Assembly: GCA_026125215.1 (NCBI GenBank)
Contig: JAHCLN010000018.1
Coordinates: 1 to 35,299, forward strand
DNA from: Opitutaceae bacterium
GTDB lineage: Bacteria > Verrucomicrobiota > Verrucomicrobiia > Opitutales > Opitutaceae
Direction of reading: 5' to 3'
DNA: 35,299 nt
Made by a program: the position numbers and the translations under genes. How positions within the stretch are numbered: the first letter of the stretch is position 1; every line of letters begins with the position of its first letter. The notes beneath the pieces were generated by a model. The model did not search any database. It saw only the letters and a list, made by a program, of their open reading frames with translations, and had not been told where the DNA came from. Of this stretch, positions 6,761 to 16,864 are shown one piece after another.

Positions 6761-9058
6761 TCAAGCCCGCTTGCGGTTGTGTCCCGGGCGGGCGGCCACC
6801 CCCGAGGCCGAAACCGGAACACCGACGGTGCCGTAGGTCCGGCGGTAACGGCGGGAGAAATACCCAGGTGAAAGCCCGACGGCATGTGCGATCTCCGCCA
6901 CCGTCTCGTGTTGCCGGTGCGCGAGGAGTTCGTTCGCTCGCCGGAGGCGGCGTTGCAACAGCAGGGCCGATGGCGTAAGCCCGAAATGCTCGACCACCCG
7001 GCGTTGCAATTGGCGTTCGCTGTAGCCCAGGCGTCCAGCCAGGGCCGCCACATCGAAGTCCGCTGAGCCGAGATGTTCATCCATGCAACGCAACAGCGAC
7101 TCCCGCCAAGTCGAGCCGGCCGCATCTTCGCTCACCCCCCAGGGTGCGCGCGACCGCAGACGTTGCAGTAGCTCCGCCACGGAAAACGGCTTGGCCACAT
7201 AATCATCGGCCCCGGCTTTCAAGCCCTCGACCCGATGATCAACCGAGCCTTTCGCCGAGAGCAACAGCAGGGGCACCCGCCGCCAGCGGGGATCCGCCTT
7301 GAGTCGCCGGCACAGCTCCAGCCCATCCAGGCGCGGCATCATAACATCGGACAAAATGACCTCCGGCTCCAGCGAGCCGATCGTCTCCCAAGCCTGCTGC
7401 CCGTCCACTGCTTCTGCCACCGTGTAGTAGGGATCGAGATTGGTGCGCAGGTAGGCGCGCATGTCCGCGTTGTCCTCCACCAGGAGCAGGCGCGGGCGGT
7501 GCCGCGCGACCGCGGTTTGGTCCGCGACCCGCATCAACGGTGCGCCGCTGCCGACCGTGTGCGCCCGGGGCTCGGGCGCGGCGGAGGTGTCGATGTCGTC
7601 GGGATCGAGATGCTCGCAACCCAATGGCAGCGTGAAAAAGAAAGTGCTGCCCCGACCCGGGGCGCTTAGCACCCCCACGGTGCCGCCGTGCATCTCGACC
7701 ATCTCCCGCGCCAAAGCCAAGCCGATGCCCATGCCTTCGTGCGCGCGGGCCAGGCTCGTGTCGGCCTGGAAGAACCGTTCAAAAACCCGCCGCCGCGTGT
7801 CTTCGTCCATCCCCGGCCCTTCATCCCGCACGCTGACCTCCACCCGACCGTCCAGCGCGGGGCCGTCCTGCGCGTTGATCTTCACTTCCAGTGTGCCTTG
7901 CTCGGGCGAAAAGCGCAGCGCGTTCGCCAGCAGGTTGGTGACGACTTTGCGCAGCTTCGGAGCGTCGAAAAACACCGGGCATTGCACCGGGGCATCCAGC
8001 CGCAGCTTGATTCCCTTCGCCGCCGCTTGGGACATGAAGGCGTCCAGTTCCGCGCGCACGAAGGCGCTCAGGTCGTGGCGGTTCACCCTGAGCGCAAAGG
8101 TGCCCGCCTCGAGCCGCGCCAGATCAATCAGCTCCGAGATAAGCCCGTCGAGCCGCTCCACATTGCGCAAGACCAGAGTGAGGGCGGCCGGGGCACCCTC
8201 CGTCCGGATACGGCCCTCCGCGAGATCCGAGAGCGGTCCCCGGATCAAAGTGAGCGGCGTTTTGAATTCGTGGGACAGGTTGGTCAGGAAGTGCTGCTGC
8301 AGGCGCTGGGCCTCCTCCGCGGCATCCTTGGCCCGACGCAGTTCGCGTTCGGCCTCCAAACGGCCCGTGACGTCGCGGAAATTGTTGACCAGCGCGCCCA
8401 CGCGGGGGTCATCCGTGGCGTTGATCACGGTGCCCTCGAGGTAAATCCAGTGCCCCGCTTTGTGCCGGAAGCGCACTATGTCGGTCTCCACGATACCCGG
8501 TGCCTGAGCCAGGCGCGTGAACCGCGGCATCACCCGCGCCATGTCATCGGGATGGCAGAAATCAAAGAGGTTGCGGCCCTCCATCTCCCGCTGCTCGTAG
8601 CCGTGGATGCGTTTGTTGGCCGGGCTCTCGTAGAGAATGTTGGCTTGGGGGTCGAAGAGCGAGATGCCCTCCGCCGCGCGCTCAATCAGCGCGTGAAAAT
8701 GATCCCCCTCGAGACGGACGCGCTCATAGGCCTCCCGCTCGGCGGTGACATCTTCCACCCCCAACACCCCGCCGCCGTCGTAGGTCCGCAACCGCAGCCA
8801 GCGGGCGCCGGCCTGAGCATAGTGGGCGGCCCGGCTGTCGGCCGCGGCCAGCCACGCACGAGCCTCGTCAGGCGCGGTCAACCCCAGCGCTTCCGTCCAT
8901 TCCCGCCCCACGCCCGCGGGACCAAATTGCCGCGTAAACGCCGTGCTGACCGCCAAGACGCGCCCCGCTCGCTGCCGCAGCAGGCACAGATTCGCCAATT
9001 CGGGTAAAACCGGCATGACTGCCAAAGAGTCCGGCACGCCGCGTGTTGTAAACCCCAT
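6761..9058 (-). CDS. Hybrid sensor histidine kinase / response regulator with AraC-type output
   Basis: A one-protein two-component system. From ATG at 9058 (765 residues) the order is: N-terminal PAS-like region (about 20-105), PAS with PAC end (about 113-235; LFDPQANILYESPANKRIHG, then NNFRDVTGR), HisKA with phospho-His263 in NLSHEFKTPLTLI, HATPase (NLLANALRFS, DEGPGMD, GMGIGLALAREMVEMHGG), receiver with Asp571 in ILSDVMMPRLDG and the KPF lysine, and a C-terminal AraC helix-turn-helix (VAEIAHAVGLSPGYFSRRYRR). No membrane span or signal peptide is visible, so sensing is probably cytoplasmic, unlike the periplasmic Y_Y_Y-type HTCS of Bacteroides. An ATG at 9163 would leave only 12 bases to the divergent gene; ATG at 9016 is another option. 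Targets may include the adjacent PEP-CTERM gene. Confidence 0.9.
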   Translation of the reverse strand: MGFTTRGVPDSLAVMPVLPELANLCLLRQRAGRVLAVSTAFTRQFGPAGVGREWTEALGLTAPDEARAWLAAADSRAAHYAQAGARWLRLRTYDGGGVLGVEDVTAEREAYERVRLEGDHFHALIERAAEGISLFDPQANILYESPANKRIHGYEQREMEGRNLFDFCHPDDMARVMPRFTRLAQAPGIVETDIVRFRHKAGHWIYLEGTVINATDDPRVGALVNNFRDVTGRLEAERELRRAKDAAEEAQRLQQHFLTNLSHEFKTPLTLIRGPLSDLAEGRIRTEGAPAALTLVLRNVERLDGLISELIDLARLEAGTFALRVNRHDLSAFVRAELDAFMSQAAAKGIKLRLDAPVQCPVFFDAPKLRKVVTNLLANALRFSPEQGTLEVKINAQDGPALDGRVEVSVRDEGPGMDEDTRRRVFERFFQADTSLARAHEGMGIGLALAREMVEMHGGTVGVLSAPGRGSTFFFTLPLGCEHLDPDDIDTSAAPEPRAHTVGSGAPLMRVADQTAVARHRPRLLLVEDNADMRAYLRTNLDPYYTVAEAVDGQQAWETIGSLEPEVILSDVMMPRLDGLELCRRLKADPRWRRVPLLLLSAKGSVDHRVEGLKAGADDYVAKPFSVAELLQRLRSRAPWGVSEDAAGSTWRESLLRCMDEHLGSADFDVAALAGRLGYSERQLQRRVVEHFGLTPSALLLQRRLRRANELLAHRQHETVAEIAHAVGLSPGYFSRRYRRTYGTVGVPVSASGVAARPGHNRKRA

Positions 9059-9175
9059 TTGCAGCCGCACGAACCACCCAATTCGGACATTCTGCAACCC
9101 GGAGCGGACATCGCCGGAAATCCACTTGAGCCCGGCCGGGCCGCTTTGCTTCGTCACTCCCATACAGCCTCTACC

Positions 9176-9847
9176 ATGAAATCCGGCTTCCTACCCCTGC
9201 TCTTCTGCACCTTGTTCGCCACCGCCCACGCCCAGTTTGTGCTCGTCGAGACCGGCGGCACCTTCCGCAGCGACGCCACCAACCTCGCCGCCGCCAGCAA
9301 CGGCGGCATCGCCATCGGGCAGGACGAGCTCGGCTATGGCATCCACTTCATCTCCACGATCAACGACGGTGTCTACGGCAACGACAGCAGCTGGATCGGA
9401 CTCGCGGACTACACCACTTCGTGGGTCGGCGTAATTCTCCCCACACCCTCGACCATCGCTTCGTTCGCCTTTGGCCGGGACAACACCGGGGTCCAGATCA
9501 CCCGCGCCTTCGGCCCGGCTTGGATTCCCCACGTCATCCAATACACCACGGATGCCGTGACCGATCAGGCTTCGGCGAATTCAGCCACTTGGCTCACCAC
9601 GGGTTCCATGAATTACGCGGTTGACCCGCCGCCTTCACCTGAACTGCGGCACCTCTACAACCTGACTTCACCGCTCACGGGAGTCACCGCCTTCCGCATC
9701 GTCACCAGCAGTGGAATCGACTGGGGCACCGCGATTGATGAAATCGAGCTCTATTCCACCTCCGCCATCCCCGAGCCCTCCACCTACGCCGTCCTCGCGG
9801 GTCTCGCCGCCCTCGGGCTCGCCGCTTGGCGACGTCGGCGCGCCTGA
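9176..9847 (+). CDS. PEP-CTERM sorting-domain protein, function unknown
   Basis: A predicted exported surface protein of 223 residues. It starts with a signal peptide (MKSGFLPLLFCTLFATAHA, cleavage likely before QF) and ends with the tripartite PEP-CTERM tail: IPEPSTY, a hydrophobic helix (AVLAGLAALGLAAW) and the basic cluster RRRRA. The PEP-CTERM/exosortase system is known to process such tails during export in exopolysaccharide-producing Gram-negatives. The middle is beta-rich, with DNTGVQITRAFG, and resembles a small carbohydrate-binding-like or jelly-roll domain, but I do not recognise a family. It is divergent from the hybrid sensor kinase and shares its upstream region. No exosortase gene is in the window. 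Confidence 0.88.
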   Translation: MKSGFLPLLFCTLFATAHAQFVLVETGGTFRSDATNLAAASNGGIAIGQDELGYGIHFISTINDGVYGNDSSWIGLADYTTSWVGVILPTPSTIASFAFGRDNTGVQITRAFGPAWIPHVIQYTTDAVTDQASANSATWLTTGSMNYAVDPPPSPELRHLYNLTSPLTGVTAFRIVTSSGIDWGTAIDEIELYSTSAIPEPSTYAVLAGLAALGLAAWRRRRA

Positions 9848-9885
9848 GTTTTTCGGACTGCTGCCCGTTCACACGGGCCCGCACG

Positions 9886-10476
9886 TCACTTCGCCGTGTT
9901 GAGCTTGCGCTCCAGCTTGCGCACTTTCGGCGCGATCACGGCCTGGCAATACGCCTGAGTGGGATTCTTGCGGAAATAATCCTGGTGATACTCCTCCGCC
10001 GGCCAGAACTTCGTCAGCGGCTCGATCTGCGTGACGATCGGCCGCGAAAGGCTCTCCTGCGCCCGGACGCGTGAACGCTCCGCCGCCTCGCGCTGCGCGT
10101 CGTCGGCATAAAGGATGATCGAGCGGTATTGCGGGCCCACGTCGGCGCCCTGCCGGTTCATCGTGGTGGGGTCGTGCACCAGCCAGAAGAACTCGAGCAA
10201 CGCCTCCAGCGAGACCTGCGCGGGATCGTATTCGATGCGGATGACCTCGGCGTGGCCCGTGCGCCCGGTGCCGATTTCCTTGTAGGTCGGGTTGTTGGTG
10301 CGGCCGCCGGCGTAACCGCTCACGACGTCCTTCACGCCGGGCAACAGTTCGTAGGAGGCCTCGGTGCACCAGAAACAGCCGCCGCCGAGGACGAGAAATT
10401 CGGTTTTGCCTTCGTTCGCGCTCACGAGGGCGAACAGAAGCACAAACCCGCCCAGAAGCAAAAGGAGTTGTTTCAT
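9886..10476 (-). CDS. msrA: Exported peptide-methionine (S)-S-oxide reductase MsrA
   Basis: MsrA reduces methionine-S-sulfoxide in oxidised proteins. The protein (196 residues from ATG 10476) has the active site GGGCFWCTEA, the SGYAGG and TGHAEV substrate-pocket segments, and HDPTTMNRQGADVGPQYRS, all canonical. A hydrophobic leader (MKQLLLLLGGFVLLFALVSA) points to export to the periplasm, where it would repair envelope proteins. A cysteine in the C-terminal part (QAYCQAV) could be a resolving cysteine. An ATG at 10494 would add six residues. It converges with the PEP-CTERM gene, 38 bases away, and diverges from the GH78-like gene, sharing a 116-base gap. Confidence 0.94.
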   Translation of the reverse strand: MKQLLLLLGGFVLLFALVSANEGKTEFLVLGGGCFWCTEASYELLPGVKDVVSGYAGGRTNNPTYKEIGTGRTGHAEVIRIEYDPAQVSLEALLEFFWLVHDPTTMNRQGADVGPQYRSIILYADDAQREAAERSRVRAQESLSRPIVTQIEPLTKFWPAEEYHQDYFRKNPTQAYCQAVIAPKVRKLERKLNTAK

Positions 10477-10592
10477 GTTCGTGGGCACAATCATGTCCGG
10501 TTGCCCGCCCGCCGCAAGGTCTCGCCGCGTTTTACCGGGCATAAATCGGCTCGAACCCCGGCCGCATTGGTGTTGCATCCGCATCCGTCCCC

Positions 10593-12866
10593 ATGCCCTC
10601 CGCCCTCCCCTGTCTGTGGATCGCCGACGCCCGGCCCGATGAATGCGACCTGCATGTGGCCTTCCGCGCGGAGTTTCAGCTGCCGGACGCCGCCACTGTT
10701 GATTTTCATCTGCTCGGCGCCTCCTGGTTCTACGGCTGGCTGGACGGCGAGGCCTTCTGCGAGGGCCCGTCCCGCTTCCCTAAAGATCATCCCGAATATC
10801 AGACCCACTCCGCCCGACTCGGGGCCGGACGGCACGTGCTCGCCTTCGTCGTCAGTCACCACGGCGTCGCCACGCGCATGCTCGAGGCCCTGCCTCCCTT
10901 CCTCGCCTGCCGTGCGCAGGCCGGCGGACAGGAAATTGCCCTCACTTGGCGCTGCCAGCGGCTCACCGCCTACACCCCGCAGGTCCGCCGCGTGAATCCC
11001 CAGCTCGGGTTCATCGAGTGGTGCGACACGCGAATGCTGCCTGTCGGTTGGCTACAGTCCGGTTTTGACGCCACCGGCTGGAGCGAGCCCATGCCGGTCG
11101 AACCGGGCATTGGCCCGCTCTATTCCCTCTCCACCGCCAACCCGCGGGCCCTCGTCCACCAGCCCGCCCTCCTCGCGGAAGGCACACTGGTCGAGACCTT
11201 CGGCTACGAACGGGACGACATCCCGGCACGGTTTTTTCTGCGCGATCTCACGCCCGCCTCCCTGCCGCCACAGGGCGTCTGGCGCCGTTACGATCTCGGC
11301 CGGGTGCGTCTCATGCGGCCGTGTTTCACGCTGGATGTGCCCTCCGGGACGGTCGTCGAGTTCGCCTACAGCGAATCGCTCGTGCATGGCCGCGTCTCTC
11401 CGTGGGTCACGCTCTCCGCCGGCGACTCCTGCAATCTCGACCACTACATCGCGCGCGGCGGTCCGCAGGAGTTTCAACCGCTTGCCCCCCGCGGCGGACG
11501 CTTCCTGGAGGTGCATGTCTTGGCGGCGCCGGCGGCGGTGCGGTGGCTGGAAGAACGCGTCGTCGAACGCGCCTACTACGGCGACGCCGGCGGCAGCCTC
11601 CGGACCGGCGACGCTTTGCTCGACCGCATCTGGTCCGTCGGGGTGGAGACGCACCGGGCCTGCGCTGAAGACGCCATCACCGACAATCCCACGCGCGAGC
11701 GCGGCCAGTGGGCCGGGGATGTCGTCACGGTGGGTCTCGACATCGCGGCAACCGCTTTCTCCGACCTGCGGCTCTGTCGCCGCAGTCTCGTGCACAGCGC
11801 CCAGTGCGCCCGCGAGGACGGCCTCGTCGCCGGCCTCTGCCCCGGCGGGGCGGCCTACCTCACCACTTACGCCGCCCAATGGATTTCCGCCTGCGTGCAC
11901 TATTGGGAACTCACCGGCGACCGTGCCCTGCTTGAAACCCTGTGGCCCCATGCCGAGCGCAACCTCGCGGCCTTCGCGGCCAAAACCACCGCGGACGGCA
12001 TCGCCGATGAACTTGGCTGGGGATTCGTGGACTGGGGCTACGTGCGCAACCCGGGGCCGAGCGACATGGGCGTAAACCTCCACTGCCTGGCCGCGCTGCG
12101 CAGCATGATCCGCTGGGCGTCCGCCCTCGGCCGGGATGGCTCCCGCTACGCGGCGACGGCCGCCAACCTCACCGCGCTCATCGCCCGGTATTTCAACGAC
12201 GAATTCGCCGCCGGCCCCGGCGCGTGGGAGCGCATCGGCTATCATCGCGCCGCGCTGGGATTGCGGCTCGGCTTTTTCCCGGCAGAACAGGCAAAAGCCG
12301 GCCGCGCCTTCCTGCGGGAGCACATGTTGCGCTGCTTCCCCAACCGCCACGACGCCCCGCGCCTCAGCGATCCGGCGGCGAACCACCCGCAGCTCATCAC
12401 GCCCTACTTCGGCCACTTCGCGCTGCCCGAGCTGATCGAGCACGGCGACATGGATTTCGTGCTCGACCAATACCGCACCTGCTGGGGCTGGGCGCTGGGC
12501 GACGACCGCACGACCTGGCTTGAGGTCTTCGACACCCGCTGGAGCCACTGCCACCAATGGAGCGGCTGTCCAACCTGGCAGCTCTCCCGCCACCTGCTCG
12601 GGCTCCGGCCGCGCTTCGATCGCGGCGCGCTGCATTATGATTTCGAACTGCACACCGGCTCGTTGCCGGCCGCGAGCGGCAATGTGCCCATCCCCGGCCG
12701 CGACGAGGTCATTACGGTCTCTTGGCAGAAGGACGCCGCCGGGCTGCACTACCGGTTGCAGTCGCCCGCGCCGCTCACACTGCGTCTCGCCACTGCCTTG
12801 GGTGGCGGCACCGTTGCCGTGGCCGGGACGTTCACCGCCATGTGCCCGGTGGAAGGCTGCGTGTAG
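10593..12866 (+). CDS. GH78-like alpha-L-rhamnosidase-type glycoside hydrolase
   Basis: Predicted to act on alpha-L-rhamnosides or related plant or algal glycans. In the 757 residues the N-terminal 330 are beta-sandwich modules, including GVWRRYDLGRVRL and an EFAYSE segment typical of the rhamnosidase concanavalin-like domain. An (alpha/alpha)6 barrel follows from about 340, with the GH78 signature DNPTRERGQWAGD (364-376), whose acidic residues include the proposed catalytic acid. TTWLEVFDTRWSHCHQWSGCPTW (about 640) matches the later catalytic region, and a C-terminal beta domain closes the protein. The subfamily is divergent, so the substrate is uncertain. No signal peptide is seen, so it is probably cytoplasmic. 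The TAG stop (12864-12866) is part of the GTAG head of a REP element, which suggests that REP insertion set this gene's end. Confidence 0.82.
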   Translation: MPSALPCLWIADARPDECDLHVAFRAEFQLPDAATVDFHLLGASWFYGWLDGEAFCEGPSRFPKDHPEYQTHSARLGAGRHVLAFVVSHHGVATRMLEALPPFLACRAQAGGQEIALTWRCQRLTAYTPQVRRVNPQLGFIEWCDTRMLPVGWLQSGFDATGWSEPMPVEPGIGPLYSLSTANPRALVHQPALLAEGTLVETFGYERDDIPARFFLRDLTPASLPPQGVWRRYDLGRVRLMRPCFTLDVPSGTVVEFAYSESLVHGRVSPWVTLSAGDSCNLDHYIARGGPQEFQPLAPRGGRFLEVHVLAAPAAVRWLEERVVERAYYGDAGGSLRTGDALLDRIWSVGVETHRACAEDAITDNPTRERGQWAGDVVTVGLDIAATAFSDLRLCRRSLVHSAQCAREDGLVAGLCPGGAAYLTTYAAQWISACVHYWELTGDRALLETLWPHAERNLAAFAAKTTADGIADELGWGFVDWGYVRNPGPSDMGVNLHCLAALRSMIRWASALGRDGSRYAATAANLTALIARYFNDEFAAGPGAWERIGYHRAALGLRLGFFPAEQAKAGRAFLREHMLRCFPNRHDAPRLSDPAANHPQLITPYFGHFALPELIEHGDMDFVLDQYRTCWGWALGDDRTTWLEVFDTRWSHCHQWSGCPTWQLSRHLLGLRPRFDRGALHYDFELHTGSLPAASGNVPIPGRDEVITVSWQKDAAGLHYRLQSPAPLTLRLATALGGGTVAVAGTFTAMCPVEGCV

Positions 12867-12932
12867 TTGCGCTTGAGCCGTAGGCGAAAGCGTGGCTCAT
12901 CCCCACGTTGTCGCTTCGCTCCAACGCAGCTC
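12863..12932 (+). repeat. REP-iREP pair (BIME) upstream of the RAYT gene
   Basis: The left REP runs from GTAG at 12863 through GCGCTTGAGCCGTAGGCG to AAAGCGTGG at 12895. An inverted partner occupies about 12902-12932, its complement reading GGAGCTGCGTTGGAGCG and ending ACAACGTGG. The REP stem pairs CGCTT with AAGCG and CC with GG around a GTA loop. It is the same unit as at 12952 and 13554. The first bases provide the stop codon of the GH78-like gene. Confidence 0.88.
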
Positions 12933-12951
12933 CCCGATCTCGCTTTACCTC

Positions 12952-12984
12952 GTAGCTGCGCTTGAACCGCAGGTGAAAGCGTGG
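12952..12984 (+). repeat. Single REP immediately upstream of the RAYT start
   Basis: GTAGCTGCGCTTGAACCGC followed by AGGTGAAAGCGTGG repeats the left REP of the neighbouring pair with a few substitutions (AACCGCAGGT for AGCCGTAGGC). It ends 11 bases before the RAYT ATG. A GTG inside the REP (12981) is in frame with the transposase, but is more likely repeat sequence than the start. Confidence 0.87.
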
Positions 12985-12995
12985 CCTTCTGGATC

Positions 12996-13529
12996 ATGCG
13001 CCCACCGCAGCGCCACCTGCCCCGGCTAGCTCCGGCCGCTTACCAGGGGCACCAATTCGTTCACTGGACCATGACCATGGCCGGCCGCCAACGAGGTTGG
13101 CTCTCGCTCGATTTCCATGCCGCCTTTCGCGAAATCCTGCGCCATGCCAGCAACTCCTATCGCATCGTGGTGCCAGCGTATTGCCTGATGCCGGACCATT
13201 TCCATCTTCTCGCCGCCGGCATCGCTCCCGACTCCGACCAACTGCTCTGGACCCGCGCCATCCGACGCTCGCTCAATCAGCACCTCGCACCCCGGCGTCT
13301 CCAAAAGCAAGCCTACGATCATGTGTTACGCACCGACGAAAGCGACCGCGACTCCTTTACCGCGCTTGTTCACTATCTCTGCGAAAATCCGGTGCGCGCC
13401 CGGCTGGCCCCTCGGCCCGTGGACTGGCCCTATTGTGGCACCTGCGTCCCTCTCCGTCCTGATCTCGATCCTCGCCTGCCCAATTTTCGCGAGGAATGGT
13501 GGGCCTATTGGGTCAGCCTGCACCCATAG
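12996..13529 (+). CDS. REP-associated tyrosine transposase (RAYT, Y1 family)
   Basis: RAYTs are single-copy, domesticated relatives of IS200/IS605 Y1 transposases that bind and cleave REP hairpins headed by GTAG. The 177-residue product has the HUH motif as His68-Phe-His70 in YCLMPDHFHLLAAG and the diagnostic HYLCENPVRARL segment, whose Tyr127 is the candidate nucleophile. The N-terminus has a Y1-type region (HLPRLAPAAYQGHQFVHWTM). ATG at 12996 was preferred over the in-frame GTG at 12981, which is inside a REP. REP copies lie on both sides (12863-12932, 12952-12984, 13554-13632), with no target-site duplication obvious, as expected for RAYTs, which are not known to move as insertion sequences. 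It is flanked by unrelated housekeeping genes. Confidence 0.92.
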   Translation: MRPPQRHLPRLAPAAYQGHQFVHWTMTMAGRQRGWLSLDFHAAFREILRHASNSYRIVVPAYCLMPDHFHLLAAGIAPDSDQLLWTRAIRRSLNQHLAPRRLQKQAYDHVLRTDESDRDSFTALVHYLCENPVRARLAPRPVDWPYCGTCVPLRPDLDPRLPNFREEWWAYWVSLHP

Positions 13530-13553
13530 TTCACTCAGTTCTCGCCCTGCCAT

Positions 13554-13632
13554 GTAGCCGCGCTTGAGCCGTAGGCGAAAGCGTGGTCGATGGCACCCCT
13601 GCCACGTTGTCGCTCCGCTCCAACGCAGCTAC
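13554..13632 (+). repeat. REP-iREP pair (BIME) downstream of the RAYT gene
   Basis: The left REP starts GTAG at 13554 and runs to AAAGCGTGG (13586). The inverted partner ends CTAC at 13632, so both ends carry the GTAG foot on opposite strands. The sequence is nearly identical to the pair at 12863-12932, with a slightly longer central spacer. It sits 24 bases after the RAYT stop and 22 bases before the converging ettA stop, so it may also act as a structured transcript end for both genes. Confidence 0.9.
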
Positions 13633-13654
13633 TCGATCCGTGCGCCTCAACCCC

Positions 13655-15346
<1,692 letters not shown>

Positions 15347-15458
15347 GGAACCCCAGCCATAAGCCGCCCCCGCCGCGCCGCAAGTCCGCACACCGCGGTT
15401 TCTCGGCTGGACTCATCCGGAGGCACCCGCGAGATTGGCCGCGCTCCGGCAAACGCGC

Positions 15459-16862
15459 ATGAACAACGAGATTCTCTGGCTGGTCCGCCTCGGCCTCGAT
15501 CAACGCCTCTTTACCCGCGCCCAGGCCATTGCCGTGCGCCAGGCCGTCGGCGAAGCCGCCGATCTGATGGACTTCGCGCAGAAGCTCATCGACGACGCCA
15601 TCGTCGAGGACCTTGAAACGCTCGAGAAGCTCGCCGGCCTCGCGCAGACCAAGGGCGCAAAATCTCCCCCCGCCGACGATCCCTTCGACGAGAGCGAACC
15701 GGAGCCAGACCCGGTGCCGGCCGCGGCCGCCGGCAAACCGCCCGCCGCCCCCGCCCCCAAGTTTGCTTTCGACCAGATCGCCGGCCTCCCCGATGACGCC
15801 CTCGCGGAAGCCCTGCGCGGCCTCCTTAAGGCCACCGCCCGCTACGGTGCGAGCGACCTGCACCTCTCGACCGGCGCCCGCCCCTTCATCCGCAAGAACC
15901 GCGAATTCGAGTATCTCTCGGACCGGCCGCTGTCCGCCGAGGACTCCCTCCGCCTCAACACCGTCCTCCTCGGCGAGGGGCAAAAGGGCATTTACCTTGA
16001 GCGCAAGGATTACGATTTTGCCCTCTCGCTCGGCGGCAACGACCGCTACCGCGTCAACCTGATGTTCCACAAGAACGGCGCCGCCGGCTCCTACCGCATG
16101 GTGCCCGACAAGGTGCGCACGCTGGAGGAGCTCGGCTACGCCGCCCACCTCGACACGCTCAAACGCCTCCTCTCCTACCACAACGGCCTCATTCTCATCA
16201 CCGGTCCGGTCGGCTCCGGCAAGACCACCACCCTCGCCTCGATGGTCGCCTACCTCAACGAGACCCGCGAGGACCACATCATCACCGTCGAGGACCCCAT
16301 CGAGGTCGTGCAGCCCTCCAAGGGCTGCAACGTCACCCAGCGCGAGGTCGGCCCGCACACCAAGTCCTTCTTCACCGCGCTCAAGGGCGCCCTCCGCGAG
16401 GATCCCGACATCATCGTCATCGGCGAACTGCGCGACCTTGAGACCATCGAGATGGCCATCAGCGCCTCCGAGACCGGGCACCTCGTCATCGGCACGATGC
16501 ACACCAGCGATGCCGCCACCACGCTCAACCGCCTGCTCGATGTTTTCCCGCCGGCCCAGCAGACCCAGATCCGCGCCAGCGTCGCCGAGTCGCTCCGCGG
16601 CATCGTCTGCCAGCGCCTCCTGCCCGACACCGACGGCGGCCTCGCCCTCGCCTGCGAGATTCTCATCAACAACACCGCCATCCAGAACCTCATCAAGGAG
16701 GGCAAGTCCACCGGCCTGCGCAACACCATGGAGACCGGCGTGAAAGAGGGCATGTGTCTCATGGACAATGTCGTTTACGGCCTCTGGCAGAACCACGTGA
16801 TTTCCGCCGAGACTGCCAAGGCCAACATCCTCAACCGCGTCCTCCGCAACAAAATTTCCTAA
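15459..16862 (+). CDS. PilT/PilU-type ATPase with N-terminal extension
   Basis: A hexameric type IV pilus retraction-type ATPase. The C-terminal 350 of 467 residues have all PilT boxes: ASDLHLSTGARPFIRKN, Walker A GPVGSGKTT (249-257), the Asp box HIITVEDPIEVV, Walker B DPDIIVIGELRD and the His box ETGHLVIGTMHT. The first ~110 residues are unusual for PilT: a helical segment (1-66) and a Pro/Ala/Asp-rich linker (67-100). The helical part could dock to another motor component. ATG at 15459 is used; a TTG at 15435 would add eight residues. The stop is followed after two bases by the next ATPase, so they form one transcript. No pilin or platform protein is in the window. Confidence 0.9.
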   Translation: MNNEILWLVRLGLDQRLFTRAQAIAVRQAVGEAADLMDFAQKLIDDAIVEDLETLEKLAGLAQTKGAKSPPADDPFDESEPEPDPVPAAAAGKPPAAPAPKFAFDQIAGLPDDALAEALRGLLKATARYGASDLHLSTGARPFIRKNREFEYLSDRPLSAEDSLRLNTVLLGEGQKGIYLERKDYDFALSLGGNDRYRVNLMFHKNGAAGSYRMVPDKVRTLEELGYAAHLDTLKRLLSYHNGLILITGPVGSGKTTTLASMVAYLNETREDHIITVEDPIEVVQPSKGCNVTQREVGPHTKSFFTALKGALREDPDIIVIGELRDLETIEMAISASETGHLVIGTMHTSDAATTLNRLLDVFPPAQQTQIRASVAESLRGIVCQRLLPDTDGGLALACEILINNTAIQNLIKEGKSTGLRNTMETGVKEGMCLMDNVVYGLWQNHVISAETAKANILNRVLRNKIS

Positions 16863-16864
16863 CC

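Noticed and set aside
9863..9878. Short hairpin GCCCGT/ACGGGC between the PEP-CTERM gene and msrA
   Set aside because: Only a 6-bp stem and no T-run on either side, so not called a terminator.
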